64,000 bases of DNA, from positions 1 through 64,000 of the IMG/VR virus record IMGVR_UViG_3300005253_000017, one strand, 5' to 3'. Source of the DNA: a virus. The notes beneath the pieces were generated by a model, which saw only the letters and a program-made list of their open reading frames with translations, was not told where the DNA came from and did no database searches. Shown in pieces: positions 55,027 through 63,967 of the stretch. Positions within the stretch are counted from its first letter, which is position 1; the number at the start of each line of letters is the position of its first letter. A program made the translations under genes and the position numbers.

Positions 55027-55616
55027 AACAACGAGAATACAAAGACTATGAGGCGTATGTTCAACACCAAAAAGAGGCCCGCTGGTCGGGTAAGGAGGAG
55101 GAATACTTCAAGCTTCATCATAAGAAGCACTTAATAGAATTTAGATTGTGGTTTGCGACAGCCGTTCCCCATATTACCTTCAAAGACTCTAGGTCGATAT
55201 GCCTTGGTCCATCGTTCTGTGCAGAGGTGGTAATACTCAGGGAGTTAGGAAGCAACTGCATTGGATTGGACCTGATTGCGACACCGCCCTGGAGCATTGC
55301 AGGTGACTTCCACAATGTGCCATTCGGAGATAAAGAATTCGACTTTGTTTATAGCAACGCCCTCGATCATGCAAATGACTTGAACAAGTTTGTATCCGAA
55401 GCAAAAAGGATAGTAAAACCAGATGGGTTGATAATGTTTCATCTACATTTAGGCCAGGGATGTGACAGGGGATACGAGTCTATGTCTATTCAGATTCCAG
55501 AGGATATCTTACACAGATTGCCGGAATTTGAGGTATTGCTAAACCAACCCATCGATCCCTATCCATCAGGCAGCAGAAACATGAACTGGACATTATTATT
55601 GAGGAAACCGAAATGA
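55023..55616 (+). CDS. Methyltransferase-like protein, class I
   Basis: 197 residues with RSICLGPSFCAEVVIL (weak motif I), NCIGLDLIATPP, VPFGDKEFDFVYSNALDHAND and AKRIVKPDGLIMFHLH. Motif I lacks the GxGxG, so activity is uncertain. Overlaps both neighbours by ATGA. Likely part of the glycan module. Confidence 0.75.
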   Translation: MKQREYKDYEAYVQHQKEARWSGKEEEYFKLHHKKHLIEFRLWFATAVPHITFKDSRSICLGPSFCAEVVILRELGSNCIGLDLIATPPWSIAGDFHNVPFGDKEFDFVYSNALDHANDLNKFVSEAKRIVKPDGLIMFHLHLGQGCDRGYESMSIQIPEDILHRLPEFEVLLNQPIDPYPSGSRNMNWTLLLRKPK

Positions 55617-56026
55617 TAGTAGGATACACAGTAGGCACATTCGACCTATTCCATGTCGGGCATTTGCGATTGCTTGAAAAGGCGGACGCAATGTGTGATA
55701 GGCTCATCGTAGGAGTAAACCGGGATGAGTATATTATGGATAGAAAACCCAAGCCAATTATCCCGTTGGAACAGCGAATCGAAATTCTCAGGAGCTGTTG
55801 GTTTGTTGACGAGGTTGTCGTGCCTCCCCTTGACAAAATAGAGACATGGCAAATTCTACGATTCAATGTGTTTTTCATGGGCGATGACTGGCAGGGAACG
55901 TTAGAATGGATTGACCGAGAAGAAGAGTTTATCGAAGCAAATATCCCTGTCGAGTTCATCTATCTTCCAGTTACTGAGGGTATAAGATCAAACAACATAC
56001 GGAGGCGATGCTGTGATTCGGGATAG
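55613..56026 (+). CDS. Cytidylyltransferase (TagD/glycerol-3-phosphate type)
   Basis: 137 residues with VGTFDLFHVGHLRLLEKA (HxGH), VGVNRDEYI, LEQRIEILRSC (RxxxL), MGDDWQG and a C-terminal VTEGIRSNNIRRR (ISTTxIR-like). It should make a CDP-alcohol such as CDP-glycerol, a donor that a LicD-type transferase could use. That pairing with the 53584 fusion is inference. Confidence 0.9.
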   Translation: MIVGYTVGTFDLFHVGHLRLLEKADAMCDRLIVGVNRDEYIMDRKPKPIIPLEQRIEILRSCWFVDEVVVPPLDKIETWQILRFNVFFMGDDWQGTLEWIDREEEFIEANIPVEFIYLPVTEGIRSNNIRRRCCDSG

Positions 56027-56438
56027 TGACCTAGTACGAGTGTTACAAGAGGATGGAATAAATGATGTTGATATCCACACATTCGTAGACTGCGATATAA
56101 CCAATCTTGCGAAAATTCGATGTTTCATGGGCAAGGAGGGGAATTGGGCAGTGCGAGTGACCTACAATAAGCACTTCGGAGGTGTAGTCATCCAACAGAT
56201 GCCGGGAGAAGGGAATCGGTTTCATTTTCATCCCAATGCCGCTGAGTGTTGGGTAATATTAGAGGGAACGTTCATCTGGTGGATACATGGGGCTCCTCAG
56301 CACGTCACCGCCGGGGATATTGTAAATGTACCTGCCGGGGCTCACCATAGAATACGAGTGATAGGCGACAAACCTGCCGTTCGGTTCGCCGTTACGGTGC
56401 CTGACGTAGTACACCAATTCGAGGATGATAATGCCTAG
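56013..56438 (+). CDS. Cupin-domain protein
   Basis: GTG at 56013. Cupin motif 1 is EGNRFHFHPNAAECWVILEG (HxHxxxxE) and motif 2 GDIVNVPAGAHHRIRVIG. Single-domain, 141 residues. Probably a sugar epimerase/isomerase-like or metal-binding enzyme in the glycan module; the reaction is not predictable. Confidence 0.85.
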   Translation: MIRDSDLVRVLQEDGINDVDIHTFVDCDITNLAKIRCFMGKEGNWAVRVTYNKHFGGVVIQQMPGEGNRFHFHPNAAECWVILEGTFIWWIHGAPQHVTAGDIVNVPAGAHHRIRVIGDKPAVRFAVTVPDVVHQFEDDNA

Positions 56439-57165
56439 ACATGTGTTCATCACTGGCGGTTCACGGGGCATAGGCAGAGCGACGGCGGAAGCGTTCCTAG
56501 AAGAGGGCGACTACGTTACGATCATAAGTCCCAATACAGTCATGACAGCTGTGAGGGAATTAAGGAAGAAATTCCCCGAAAGAATCAGATGTGTTGAAGG
56601 GGATATATCTGATTCAGATGCCGTGCCCCAACATATGAATAAAGCAAGGGCAATGTTGGGTCCGATAGAAGTGCTGGTAAATTGTGCGGGTATTTTTACT
56701 CCTAATACTGAACTGACTACTATATCTTCTTGGAATAAGGTGATCGCTACTAACCTTACTGCCTGTTTTCTAACAAGTCAAGAAGTAATAGGCCACATGA
56801 TGCACGCGAGGCGGGGAAAGATTATCAATGTCTCATCTATCGCAGGTTTATCATACTCCAAATTGGGATCGGAGGCCTACACGGTAAGTAAGGCCGGAGT
56901 AATCGCGCTTACAAAACACCAAGCGGCAACTTATGGACCGTGGAATATCAATGTCAACTGTATTTGTCCCGGTCAGACACAAACCGATATGCTCAAATCT
57001 TGTTATTCACCCAAAAGTGATGATGAAGAGATGTTAATGAAAAACATACCAATGTTAAGGTTCGCCCGCGCCTATGAACAAGCAAGTGTAATAGTCTTTC
57101 TGGCGTCAGAAGCCGCCAGCTACATCAACGGAGCAATAATCAACGTGAGCGGAGGCCAACAATGA
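56431..57165 (+). CDS. Short-chain dehydrogenase/reductase
   Basis: The start at 56431 is 7 nt after GAGG; ATG at 56425 is too close. Classical SDR features: FITGGSRGIGRATAEAF (TGxxxGIG), VLVNCAGIF (NAG-type), KIINVSSIAG (Ser), AYTVSKAGVIAL (YxxxK), and CPGQTQTDML. 244 residues, NAD(P)-dependent. Probably oxidises or reduces a sugar or polyol precursor. Confidence 0.92.
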   Translation: MPRHVFITGGSRGIGRATAEAFLEEGDYVTIISPNTVMTAVRELRKKFPERIRCVEGDISDSDAVPQHMNKARAMLGPIEVLVNCAGIFTPNTELTTISSWNKVIATNLTACFLTSQEVIGHMMHARRGKIINVSSIAGLSYSKLGSEAYTVSKAGVIALTKHQAATYGPWNINVNCICPGQTQTDMLKSCYSPKSDDEEMLMKNIPMLRFARAYEQASVIVFLASEAASYINGAIINVSGGQQ

Positions 57166-57899
57166 AAACGATAGCGCTAGTGGCGGCAAAGGGAACAAGC
57201 AAACGGGTAGAAAGTAAGAGCATTCGGCCATTCGCGGGCATGAACCTCACGACCCTGAAACTTCAGACACTACTGAAGGTCAAACATCTTGATGGAATCG
57301 TGCTGTCATCGGAAGACCCGGCCGTCCTGAACAAGGCCGCCCAATTCCGAATCCTTCAACACAAGAGAGATGTTTATTTCTCCTTGGACACAACACCAAT
57401 GAGCGAGGTTTACCAGCATCTGGCTAACGCAGTAATGAAGAACTTCGGGAACGATACCGTGATAGTCTGGACGCCTATAACAAATCCGCTGATTCTGCCA
57501 AAATCATTTGATGAGGTAATCGAAACGTATTACGATAGAGTCGCTAACAGCCAACACAAGACGTTCAATTACGATTGCCTTCACACAGTTACGAGGATTC
57601 ATGACTATATATTTGATGGGTGGAACAGAAAGCCAACAACTTTTACTTCATTCGCCGGGACGCGCTCGAACCAAATCCATGCCTTCAAGCTCAACCTCGG
57701 AGCCTGTATCCTTCCGGCCAGTAAAATGCGAAAATGGAAAAGCATTCTAGGCGAGACGCCATATTTCGAGTTTGTAGACCGAAACGAGTTCATGGACATC
57801 GACTACCCGGAGGAATTCGCGTTTGCTGAAATGCTCTATCGGTCGCGGGAAAAATCCAAGCCTATGCCGAAGCCAACAGCAAAGAAAGAAACCAAATGA
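57162..57899 (+). CDS. CMP-sugar synthetase-like (NeuA/acylneuraminate cytidylyltransferase family)
   Basis: 245 residues beginning ALVAAKGTSKRVESKSIRPF (nucleotide-binding loop of NeuA/KdsB) with GIVLSSEDPAVL, VIVWTPITNPLIL and EFMDIDYPEEFAFAE. It should form an activated CMP-sugar. The loop GTSKR(V)xxK differs from the usual (A)GSKRxxxK. The C-terminal KPMPKPTAKKE tail is basic. Confidence 0.85.
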   Translation: MKTIALVAAKGTSKRVESKSIRPFAGMNLTTLKLQTLLKVKHLDGIVLSSEDPAVLNKAAQFRILQHKRDVYFSLDTTPMSEVYQHLANAVMKNFGNDTVIVWTPITNPLILPKSFDEVIETYYDRVANSQHKTFNYDCLHTVTRIHDYIFDGWNRKPTTFTSFAGTRSNQIHAFKLNLGACILPASKMRKWKSILGETPYFEFVDRNEFMDIDYPEEFAFAEMLYRSREKSKPMPKPTAKKETK

Positions 57900-58837
57900 A
57901 GATACTCGTAACAACCCACCCATTCGGTGATCCCAATCCGACACCAAGAAGGCAGCTCGACGGGCGGGATGTCATCTATAACCCCGAGGGCCGGAAGTTG
58001 AAGAAGGGCGAGCTGAAGAGAATTCTGATTCAATGCCAGCCTGACATCATCATAGCCGGGACGGAAGAATACGCGGAATGGACACTCGACCTCGTGTCCA
58101 ACCTTGCCATGATAAGCCGAGTTGGAATCGGCATCGATGGCATTGACCTGAAGGTTTGTGAAGAACGGGGGATAGTAGTCACCAACACGCCAGATGCCCC
58201 CAGCAATGCGGTGGCTGAACTCACCATCTGTCAGATGCTCAATATGCTCAGACGGGTCCAGGAGGCCGACAGGGCCATGAGGGAAGGTAATTGGTATCGC
58301 CATATCGGCCGGGACATCCGAAGCTGTGACATCGGGGTGATCGGCTGTGGGCGGATAGGCAGATTGGTCTTGGAGAAGGTGGCGGGCCTCAAGCCCCGAA
58401 GGATATTTGCCAACGATATTATCCCAGAACGTTGTCGGGGAATAGAAAGAACGGAGCCGGAGAGCAAGCTACAGATATTCGCTTCCTGCGACATCATCAC
58501 CATTCACATTCCCTTCGAGGAAAGGAACCTCCACTATGTCGGGCCGAGGGAATTCAATTTGATGAAACCGGACGCCTGTCTAATAAATATGTCACGGGGA
58601 GCTATCGTAGATGAAGGCGCTCTATATGACTGGCTGGAGGTGGGAGACGGTTCTGCGGCAATAGACGTGTTTACCAAGGAGCCATACTCGGGGCCACTGG
58701 TGAAGCTAGATAACGCCTATCTCACGCCCCACCTTGGCAGCTGTACGCGAAAGAGTAGATTCGACATGGAGGTGGGAGCGGTTGAAGAGGTGCTAAATCT
58801 TCTGGAGCACAAGGAATTCAACAATAGGGTGGTATAA
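57896..58837 (+). CDS. D-2-hydroxyacid dehydrogenase (SerA-like)
   Basis: 313 residues with VGIGIDGIDLKVCEERGI, NTPDAPSNAVAELTI, Rossmann loop IGVIGCGRIGRLVLEK, INMSRGAIVDEGALYDWL (Arg) and the catalytic His in TPHLGSCT. NAD-dependent oxidation of a 2-hydroxyacid; in this context perhaps supplies a glycan substituent. Its TAA is within GTATAAT and forms TAATG with the next gene. Confidence 0.92.
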   Translation: MKILVTTHPFGDPNPTPRRQLDGRDVIYNPEGRKLKKGELKRILIQCQPDIIIAGTEEYAEWTLDLVSNLAMISRVGIGIDGIDLKVCEERGIVVTNTPDAPSNAVAELTICQMLNMLRRVQEADRAMREGNWYRHIGRDIRSCDIGVIGCGRIGRLVLEKVAGLKPRRIFANDIIPERCRGIERTEPESKLQIFASCDIITIHIPFEERNLHYVGPREFNLMKPDACLINMSRGAIVDEGALYDWLEVGDGSAAIDVFTKEPYSGPLVKLDNAYLTPHLGSCTRKSRFDMEVGAVEEVLNLLEHKEFNNRVV

Positions 58838-59046
58838 TGAAAACTAGGAGTGTCGAAGATATTGAAAAGCCTTTACGATACGGATTCGATAAGAGGGGGG
58901 CGGCAGACGGTTTTGAAAGTGCCGTAAATTGGCTAATTAAGGCAGCCGCTAGTTGGGCAGTTACTGCACAAACGGAAGCGGCAAATGGGGAGTGGTGGCG
59001 ACAACAATATTGGAGTCAACATGATAAGAGTAGAAAGACTGATTAG
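58837..59046 (+). CDS. Hypothetical protein, 69 aa
   Basis: ATG at 58837 shares bases with the previous stop. Helical, Trp/Ala-rich (WLIKAAASWAVTAQTEAANG). Not recognised. Confidence 0.6.
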   Translation: MKTRSVEDIEKPLRYGFDKRGAADGFESAVNWLIKAAASWAVTAQTEAANGEWWRQQYWSQHDKSRKTD

Positions 59047-59296
59047 AGCCGGGTGTCCGCTGTGTGATATGCAACGACTGACCAAGTGGTACGAGGTTAC
59101 GGAAACATATATCATCTGTAACTGCAAGAGCTGCGGGACGCCCATGCTTGTCTGGCGGGACCACGACCCGCCGAGCGAGGGACAGCGGGAGCAATTGTTG
59201 CGGATAGCAAGGATGAAATATCCGGGCATGGAGATTGACGAGGAGCAGAGGACGATAAAGGACCACTATCACTTTCATATCGGGAGGAAGAAGTGA
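59021..59296 (+). CDS. Zinc-binding hypothetical protein, 91 aa
   Basis: ATG at 59021 (TTGGAGTCAAC upstream). GCPLCDMQR and CNCKSCGTPML form a ribbon; DHYHFHIGRK ends it. The layout CPLCxxxR...IxCxSC...(W/R)xHxxxP is a small phage family of unknown role. Confidence 0.7.
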   Translation: MIRVERLIRAGCPLCDMQRLTKWYEVTETYIICNCKSCGTPMLVWRDHDPPSEGQREQLLRIARMKYPGMEIDEEQRTIKDHYHFHIGRKK

Positions 59297-59475
59297 GGGA
59301 TAAGAAGGGTACGTCAAGTCCAGGGGCAACTACAAAGCCCAGTGCTATTGAAGAATACAGAACCATAATTGAGAGAAGAAAAATGGAGCGGGAAAAGCGG
59401 GCGAAGCGACTGAAGCAATTCCAAGAGCAGGCCGAGAACGGGGAACCGTTGGAGTATAATGAGACCTCGCGGTGA
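59293..59475 (+). CDS. Basic helical protein, 60 aa, GTG start
   Basis: GTG at 59293 overlaps the previous stop. Long helix (EYRTIIERRKMEREKRAKRL). Unknown. Confidence 0.55.
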   Translation: MRDKKGTSSPGATTKPSAIEEYRTIIERRKMEREKRAKRLKQFQEQAENGEPLEYNETSR

Positions 59476-59920
59476 AAGAATCAGCCAGAAATATCCTTGG
59501 CGTCGAGATAGTTATGGTAATTATATCTGTGCCCTGTGTGGCAAATGCTGCAATGGACGGCGAAAGTACTGTTCTACTGAATGTCAAGACGTAGTTTATA
59601 TTGAATGTGATCCTGGTTTCGCACGAATGAAAGTTCGACAACGTGACCACGGAGTGTGTGCAATATGTGGACGGGATTATGGAATGTTAAAAAGAACACT
59701 TCGTCGAGTTCGAGAAATTGATTGGGTAGCTTGGGATTGGATTAGAGAGGCACTTGGACTCGGTAATCGAACACATTTCTGGGAGGCGCACCACAAGATA
59801 GCTGTTGCCAATGGGGGTGGTGGTTGCGGGCTCAATGGGTACGAAACAATCTGCTTTAGGTGTCACCCAAAATTGACCGGTGTGCAACGAAAGGCAAGAA
59901 ATCAAGACAAGGGTGAATAG
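59459..59920 (+). CDS. HNH nuclease-like protein with zinc fingers
   Basis: The start lies within GTATAATG. CALCGKCCNGRRKYCSTEC is an N-terminal zinc finger; VCAICGRDYG and WEAHHKIAVANGGGG, YETICFRCHPKLTG form the HNH. 153 residues. Similar HNH proteins accompany phage restriction or homing functions. Confidence 0.8.
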   Translation: MRPRGERISQKYPWRRDSYGNYICALCGKCCNGRRKYCSTECQDVVYIECDPGFARMKVRQRDHGVCAICGRDYGMLKRTLRRVREIDWVAWDWIREALGLGNRTHFWEAHHKIAVANGGGGCGLNGYETICFRCHPKLTGVQRKARNQDKGE

Positions 59921-59928
59921 AGCGTATA

Positions 59929-60108
59929 ATGAAATATAGGTTCGGTTACGGTCGATGCCGTACCTGCCGACGGTTGCTCGCCTCGACTAAACAGGGATTG
60001 GCGTACCGGCATGGGCATACGAAACGCAGACCGACGCCGTGCAAGGGTTCAAAAGAACCATTAACCAATAGGCGAATCAGGCCCAAGCATGCTGGATATC
60101 TTTGGTGA
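59929..60108 (+). CDS. Small basic Cys-containing protein, 59 aa
   Basis: ATG at 59929 is part of GTATAATG; TGA at 60108. RCRTCRRLL and HTKRRPTPCKGSKEP suggest a zinc or RNA-binding miniprotein. Previously empty 200-nt gap before primase. Not recognised. Confidence 0.6.
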   Translation: MKYRFGYGRCRTCRRLLASTKQGLAYRHGHTKRRPTPCKGSKEPLTNRRIRPKHAGYLW

Positions 60109-60118
60109 ACGGTGAATA

Positions 60119-61054
60119 ATGACAACGAACAAGCTCCAGCAAACCCTCAAGGCTCTCAGGATACCATTTCAGGAATCTACAAAGTGCCTGAACATCAACT
60201 GTCCATTCTGCGTGGGCAAGTCAAGCGGGCGTAGGGATGACAAGTTTCGCTGCGGGATATTCCCGAACGTCTTACGATACTATTGCTTTAGGTGTCACCG
60301 CAAGGGGAGCTTCTACGATATCCTCAGTACCCTGCTGGGATATACCCGAAGTGAATACGCTCGGACCGTAGACAAAGCCCCGGACCTACAGGACAAGGAC
60401 GTGCTGGATATCATACGGGAAAATCTACATGGTGTTCCTACGGTCAAGGCCAAGAAGGCGGACAAGATAGAGTTGCCCCCAAGTAGGGGGGTCACCCCCG
60501 AACTGGTGGGGGATCAGCCCCTACTCAGGCAATTCCTAGTCGATAGGGGAATCAGCCTACGGACCTGCAGTGACTACATGGTACGATATACTGGTGTAGC
60601 CGGACAGCATGCACAGAGACTCATCATCCCGATATATGACGACAACCAGAATCTCGTGGCCTGGCAGGGAAGGGACGTTTCCAGCAAGGCGAAGCTGAAA
60701 TACTTTACCAACGGTCCCATCATGGACTACCTGTACTGGACAGTATCAGTAGAACCGCCGTACAGAATCTATCTGGTAGAGGGAGCGATAGACTGCTGGC
60801 GTATGGGGCACAATGCTGTGACATGCTTTAGCAAACAGCTCACGCGGGGACAGAGGGCAAAGCTGGTGACAGACGACTACATAAAGGAACTAGTGCTGTG
60901 CTGGGATTCGGATGCGTATAATGAGGCGAGGGGAACTGCATTAGATTTGGCACCGATAATGAGAACCGGGGTGGTCCGCCTGCCGGAGGGCGAGGACCCC
61001 GACAGTTTGGGGGCGAAGGCAGTAAGGGAGCTTGATATTGAATGGCTAAACTGA
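60119..61054 (+). CDS. DNA primase (DnaG-like, CHC2 + TOPRIM)
   Basis: 311 residues. Zinc domain NCPFCVGK...YYCFRCHRKG (residues about 28-62), linker, then TOPRIM with IYLVEGAIDCW (Glu) and LVLCWDSDAYNEA (DxD). A RLIIPIYDDNQNLVAWQGR segment is typical of DnaG. Shorter than bacterial DnaG (about 580), lacking the helicase-binding C terminus. The helicase is encoded next with a 13-nt overlap. Confidence 0.92.
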   Translation: MTTNKLQQTLKALRIPFQESTKCLNINCPFCVGKSSGRRDDKFRCGIFPNVLRYYCFRCHRKGSFYDILSTLLGYTRSEYARTVDKAPDLQDKDVLDIIRENLHGVPTVKAKKADKIELPPSRGVTPELVGDQPLLRQFLVDRGISLRTCSDYMVRYTGVAGQHAQRLIIPIYDDNQNLVAWQGRDVSSKAKLKYFTNGPIMDYLYWTVSVEPPYRIYLVEGAIDCWRMGHNAVTCFSKQLTRGQRAKLVTDDYIKELVLCWDSDAYNEARGTALDLAPIMRTGVVRLPEGEDPDSLGAKAVRELDIEWLN

Positions 61055-62445
61055 ACCAGCACCTCCAGGACTCATTTCTGAGATTAGCACTCACTGACAC
61101 CGAGTTTCTGAAGCTCACCATAGGACGAATGAAGCCGAAGTTCTTCACCTCCTACCTAACAGAGAACATCGCCCAACTCTGTTACGACTATTACGCCCAG
61201 TTCCAAGAGGCACCGAACCAGCACTTCAAGGACCAGCTCTCTAGGTTTTTGGAAGACAAGCCCGACGACGAGATAGAAGAATACCGCAGATATCTCAAAA
61301 AGCTGGAGGAGCTTCACGAGCCAAACAAGGCTTTCATCCTTTCCCGCGTACACGAGTTCGTGCGCGTGCGAGAGCGCGAGATAGCGTTGGTCAGGGCATC
61401 CGAACTACTGGTTAGGGAGAACGACCTAGAGGGTGCCGACAACGTCCTATACGCGGCCCTACAGTCCGGCATACCGGAGGAGGACGCGGGGCTGGACTAC
61501 CTTCGGGACTATTCTAATATCACCAATAGGGAACGGGAGACATATTTGGTTCCTACGGGGATTCAAGCATTGGATAGACTGATAGGGGGATACAACAGGG
61601 GACAGCTTTTGGTCTGTTTAGGGGGATACAAGGCAGGCAAGACGTTCTTTCTCTCCCACCTTGCCAAGACTGGCCTTCACCATGGCCTGAACATACTCCA
61701 TATCTCAAACGAGGTCTCGCAGTGGGTACAGGAACTTCGGTACGATATGATGTTCACCGCTAGGGGAAGCAAGCGGATCGGTCAGGAGGTAGGCTATTGG
61801 AAATGGACCCCAGCTAAGGGACATCAATATCATACATCCAAGATTCGGTCCGTATACCAAACTGACGTGGCAATAAAGGCTCGCAAACGGATGCAGCGGT
61901 TCGGGGGCAGACTCAGGATCAAGAAATATCCCATGGGCCAATGTAGTCCGCCTGAAGTGGAACGTTTCCTCAATTACCTGGAGGCGTTTGAAGACTTTAC
62001 CCCCGATATTCTGCTCATTGACTACTTGGATATTATGGACCTGTCGGGGTTTGGCAAGGAACTTAGGCATCAGTTGAACGGGGTCTACATCTGGGCGAAG
62101 GGACTGGCAGACCGTAGAAATATCCTCGTGGCAACGGTGTCCCAGGTAACTAGGAGCGCTTTGAAGAAACGGTATGTATCGCAGAGGGACGTGGCGGAGG
62201 ACGCCAGGAAATGCGGGAATGCCGATATCATGTTGGCAATAGGTAGGGGAGACAATGAAGTGCGAAACAACCTGGCTGGTATTTCAGTAATAGCCAACCG
62301 CGAGGGACAACAGGACGTAAGCTGCACGATAAGTTTATGCTATGATTTGGGACAGTTCTGCATCTCGTCCTGGATAGGCGTGGACGTGGACAACGAGATA
62401 TTTGAGATAGGGAAAGAGGATGAAAAATCCCAAGGACCTAACTGA
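61042..62445 (+). CDS. dnaB: Replicative DNA helicase (DnaB-like)
   Basis: 467 residues: N-terminal helical domain, then a RecA fold with VPTGIQALDRLIGGYNRGQ, Walker A LGGYKAGKTFFLSHLA, catalytic Glu in HISNEVSQW, and Walker B DILLIDYLDIM, followed by TVSQVTRSALKK and the arginine region. Works with the upstream primase at the fork. A diverged member: the Walker A lacks the usual Thr-Ser pair but is intact (GxxxxGKT). Confidence 0.9.
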   Translation: MAKLNQHLQDSFLRLALTDTEFLKLTIGRMKPKFFTSYLTENIAQLCYDYYAQFQEAPNQHFKDQLSRFLEDKPDDEIEEYRRYLKKLEELHEPNKAFILSRVHEFVRVREREIALVRASELLVRENDLEGADNVLYAALQSGIPEEDAGLDYLRDYSNITNRERETYLVPTGIQALDRLIGGYNRGQLLVCLGGYKAGKTFFLSHLAKTGLHHGLNILHISNEVSQWVQELRYDMMFTARGSKRIGQEVGYWKWTPAKGHQYHTSKIRSVYQTDVAIKARKRMQRFGGRLRIKKYPMGQCSPPEVERFLNYLEAFEDFTPDILLIDYLDIMDLSGFGKELRHQLNGVYIWAKGLADRRNILVATVSQVTRSALKKRYVSQRDVAEDARKCGNADIMLAIGRGDNEVRNNLAGISVIANREGQQDVSCTISLCYDLGQFCISSWIGVDVDNEIFEIGKEDEKSQGPN

Positions 62446-63829
62446 AAAAGAGGTAAAGTCAATCCTTTGGGGTGTCGATTTTAAGACGAAGCCTCTCCAT
62501 CACCAGGCAGTCTCCCTCATCTGGGCAGCGGACGCCGGGAAACGGATAGCCTACTGGCATGACATAGGAACGGGCAAGACCCTGACGAGCCTGTACACAC
62601 ATCAACTCTGGGGGACTAGAAGGCTCTTGGTAGTATGTCCCAACTCAGTGGTCGAGGGGTGGGAGCAGCAGATAGCTGAGCACACCGATCAGAGTTATCA
62701 TCTATTGAGGGGAAGCAAGACCGAGAGACGGGCGATGATTCAGAATAACGGCGATATCTGGATTGTCAATTATGAGGGACTAAGGGTGTTGTTCGGTGAT
62801 TACCACGGAGAGGGCAAAGAGAAACGATGGCTCCTGAATCGGCATCTAATCAAGGAGGCTGAATTCGACGGTATTGTATTCGATGAGATGCACCACCTGG
62901 CTCATTCTAAGACCATTCAATCCAAGGCAGCTGTTGCCCTGAGCAGCAGCGCGGTTCATGTCATAGGAATGACAGGCACGCCCATCTCAACAGGGGAGGC
63001 CGATCTATGGGCGGAATATTATGCCCTGGATGGGGGCGAGACGTTGGGGACGGGCATAATGGCATTCCTACGAAAGTACTTTGAACAGGACTACTGGGGG
63101 AAATGGAGGATCAAGAAGGATGAGCTAGAGAATATCCTAGAGAGAATATCACCGACCACGTTAAGGTATTCTAGGGACGAATGCTTCGATTTGCCCGAGC
63201 GTATGTACGAAGAGCGGTATTGCGACATGACAGCCGAGCAGAAAAAACTGACACAGGAGATCATCGGGGATAAGACAATCGACAGCAGAAACAAGGGCAA
63301 CAAGTTCTCGCAGGTCGCGGGCGGCTTTTTGATTAAGCGAACGGGCACAACAAGGCTGAAGAAGAATCCCAAGCTTGACGAACTGAAGGAGGTCATCCGG
63401 GGGATGGTAGGCAAGGGCATCGTATTCCACGCCTACATTGAGGAGGGAAGGATGATAGAGGAACGACTGACCAAGATGGGCATAGGTCACGCGGGCATCC
63501 GGGGTGAAGTCAAGGACCAGGCGGCGGAGCTGCGGCGATTCAAGAGCGACCCGAAGTGCCGCGTGTTGGTCGCCCATCCCCGGAGCGGGGGCGAGGGACT
63601 AAATCTCCAGCACGCTTCAACCGCTATCTTCTACGGCAACGGGACGTTCGGAGCGGGGGTGCGGAGCCAGGCGGAGGGGCGCATCTGGCGGCTGGGGCAG
63701 GAGCAGGAGTGCCTCTACATCGACCTGCTCTGCCGGGATTCAGTGGACGAGCTGCGGCTGGACAGGGTGGAATCCCAGGCCGAAATCGCGGAAAAGGTGA
63801 CCTCCTGGGTGGAAAAGCATGGGGGCTAA
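62420..63829 (+). CDS. SNF2-family DNA helicase/translocase
   Basis: 469 residues: motif I WHDIGTGKTLTSL, Ia RRLLVVCPNSVV, II VFDEMHHLAHS, III MTGTPIS, then the second lobe with IVFHAYIEEG, motif V RSGGEGLNLQHAS and VI RSQAEGRIWRLGQEQ. SNF2 proteins translocate on DNA to strip proteins or restart forks. It ends the replication unit just before the duplicated terminator/promoter cassette. Confidence 0.92.
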   Translation: MKNPKDLTEKEVKSILWGVDFKTKPLHHQAVSLIWAADAGKRIAYWHDIGTGKTLTSLYTHQLWGTRRLLVVCPNSVVEGWEQQIAEHTDQSYHLLRGSKTERRAMIQNNGDIWIVNYEGLRVLFGDYHGEGKEKRWLLNRHLIKEAEFDGIVFDEMHHLAHSKTIQSKAAVALSSSAVHVIGMTGTPISTGEADLWAEYYALDGGETLGTGIMAFLRKYFEQDYWGKWRIKKDELENILERISPTTLRYSRDECFDLPERMYEERYCDMTAEQKKLTQEIIGDKTIDSRNKGNKFSQVAGGFLIKRTGTTRLKKNPKLDELKEVIRGMVGKGIVFHAYIEEGRMIEERLTKMGIGHAGIRGEVKDQAAELRRFKSDPKCRVLVAHPRSGGEGLNLQHASTAIFYGNGTFGAGVRSQAEGRIWRLGQEQECLYIDLLCRDSVDELRLDRVESQAEIAEKVTSWVEKHGG

Positions 63830-63882
63830 GTCTTTGTTTTATAAGGGCTTACAAAGAAGGTGAAAAAAGACTTGGTTTTTTT
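63828..63882 (+). terminator. Rho-independent terminator candidate after the SNF2 gene
   Basis: AAGTCTTTGT (63828-63837) can pair with ACAAAG (63851-63856) and ACTT (63870-63873), followed by GG and a T7 run at 63876-63882. It begins at the stop codon and ends the rightward replication unit. Confidence 0.6.
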
Positions 63883-63893
63883 CTATTTTGGGG

Positions 63894-63921
63894 TTTACTT
63901 TTGGCCGATGTAACGTATAAT
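63894..63921 (+). promoter_or_regulatory. Rightward promoter TTTACT-16-TATAAT
   Basis: TTTACT (63894-63899) and TATAAT (63916-63921), 16 nt apart, identical to the leftward copy at 24068-24095. It drives the partial gene starting at 63968 and whatever follows outside the window. Confidence 0.8.
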
Positions 63922-63967
63922 GATAGTAGAGTGAAAATCGAATAACCTTGAACTAGGAGACAAGGAC

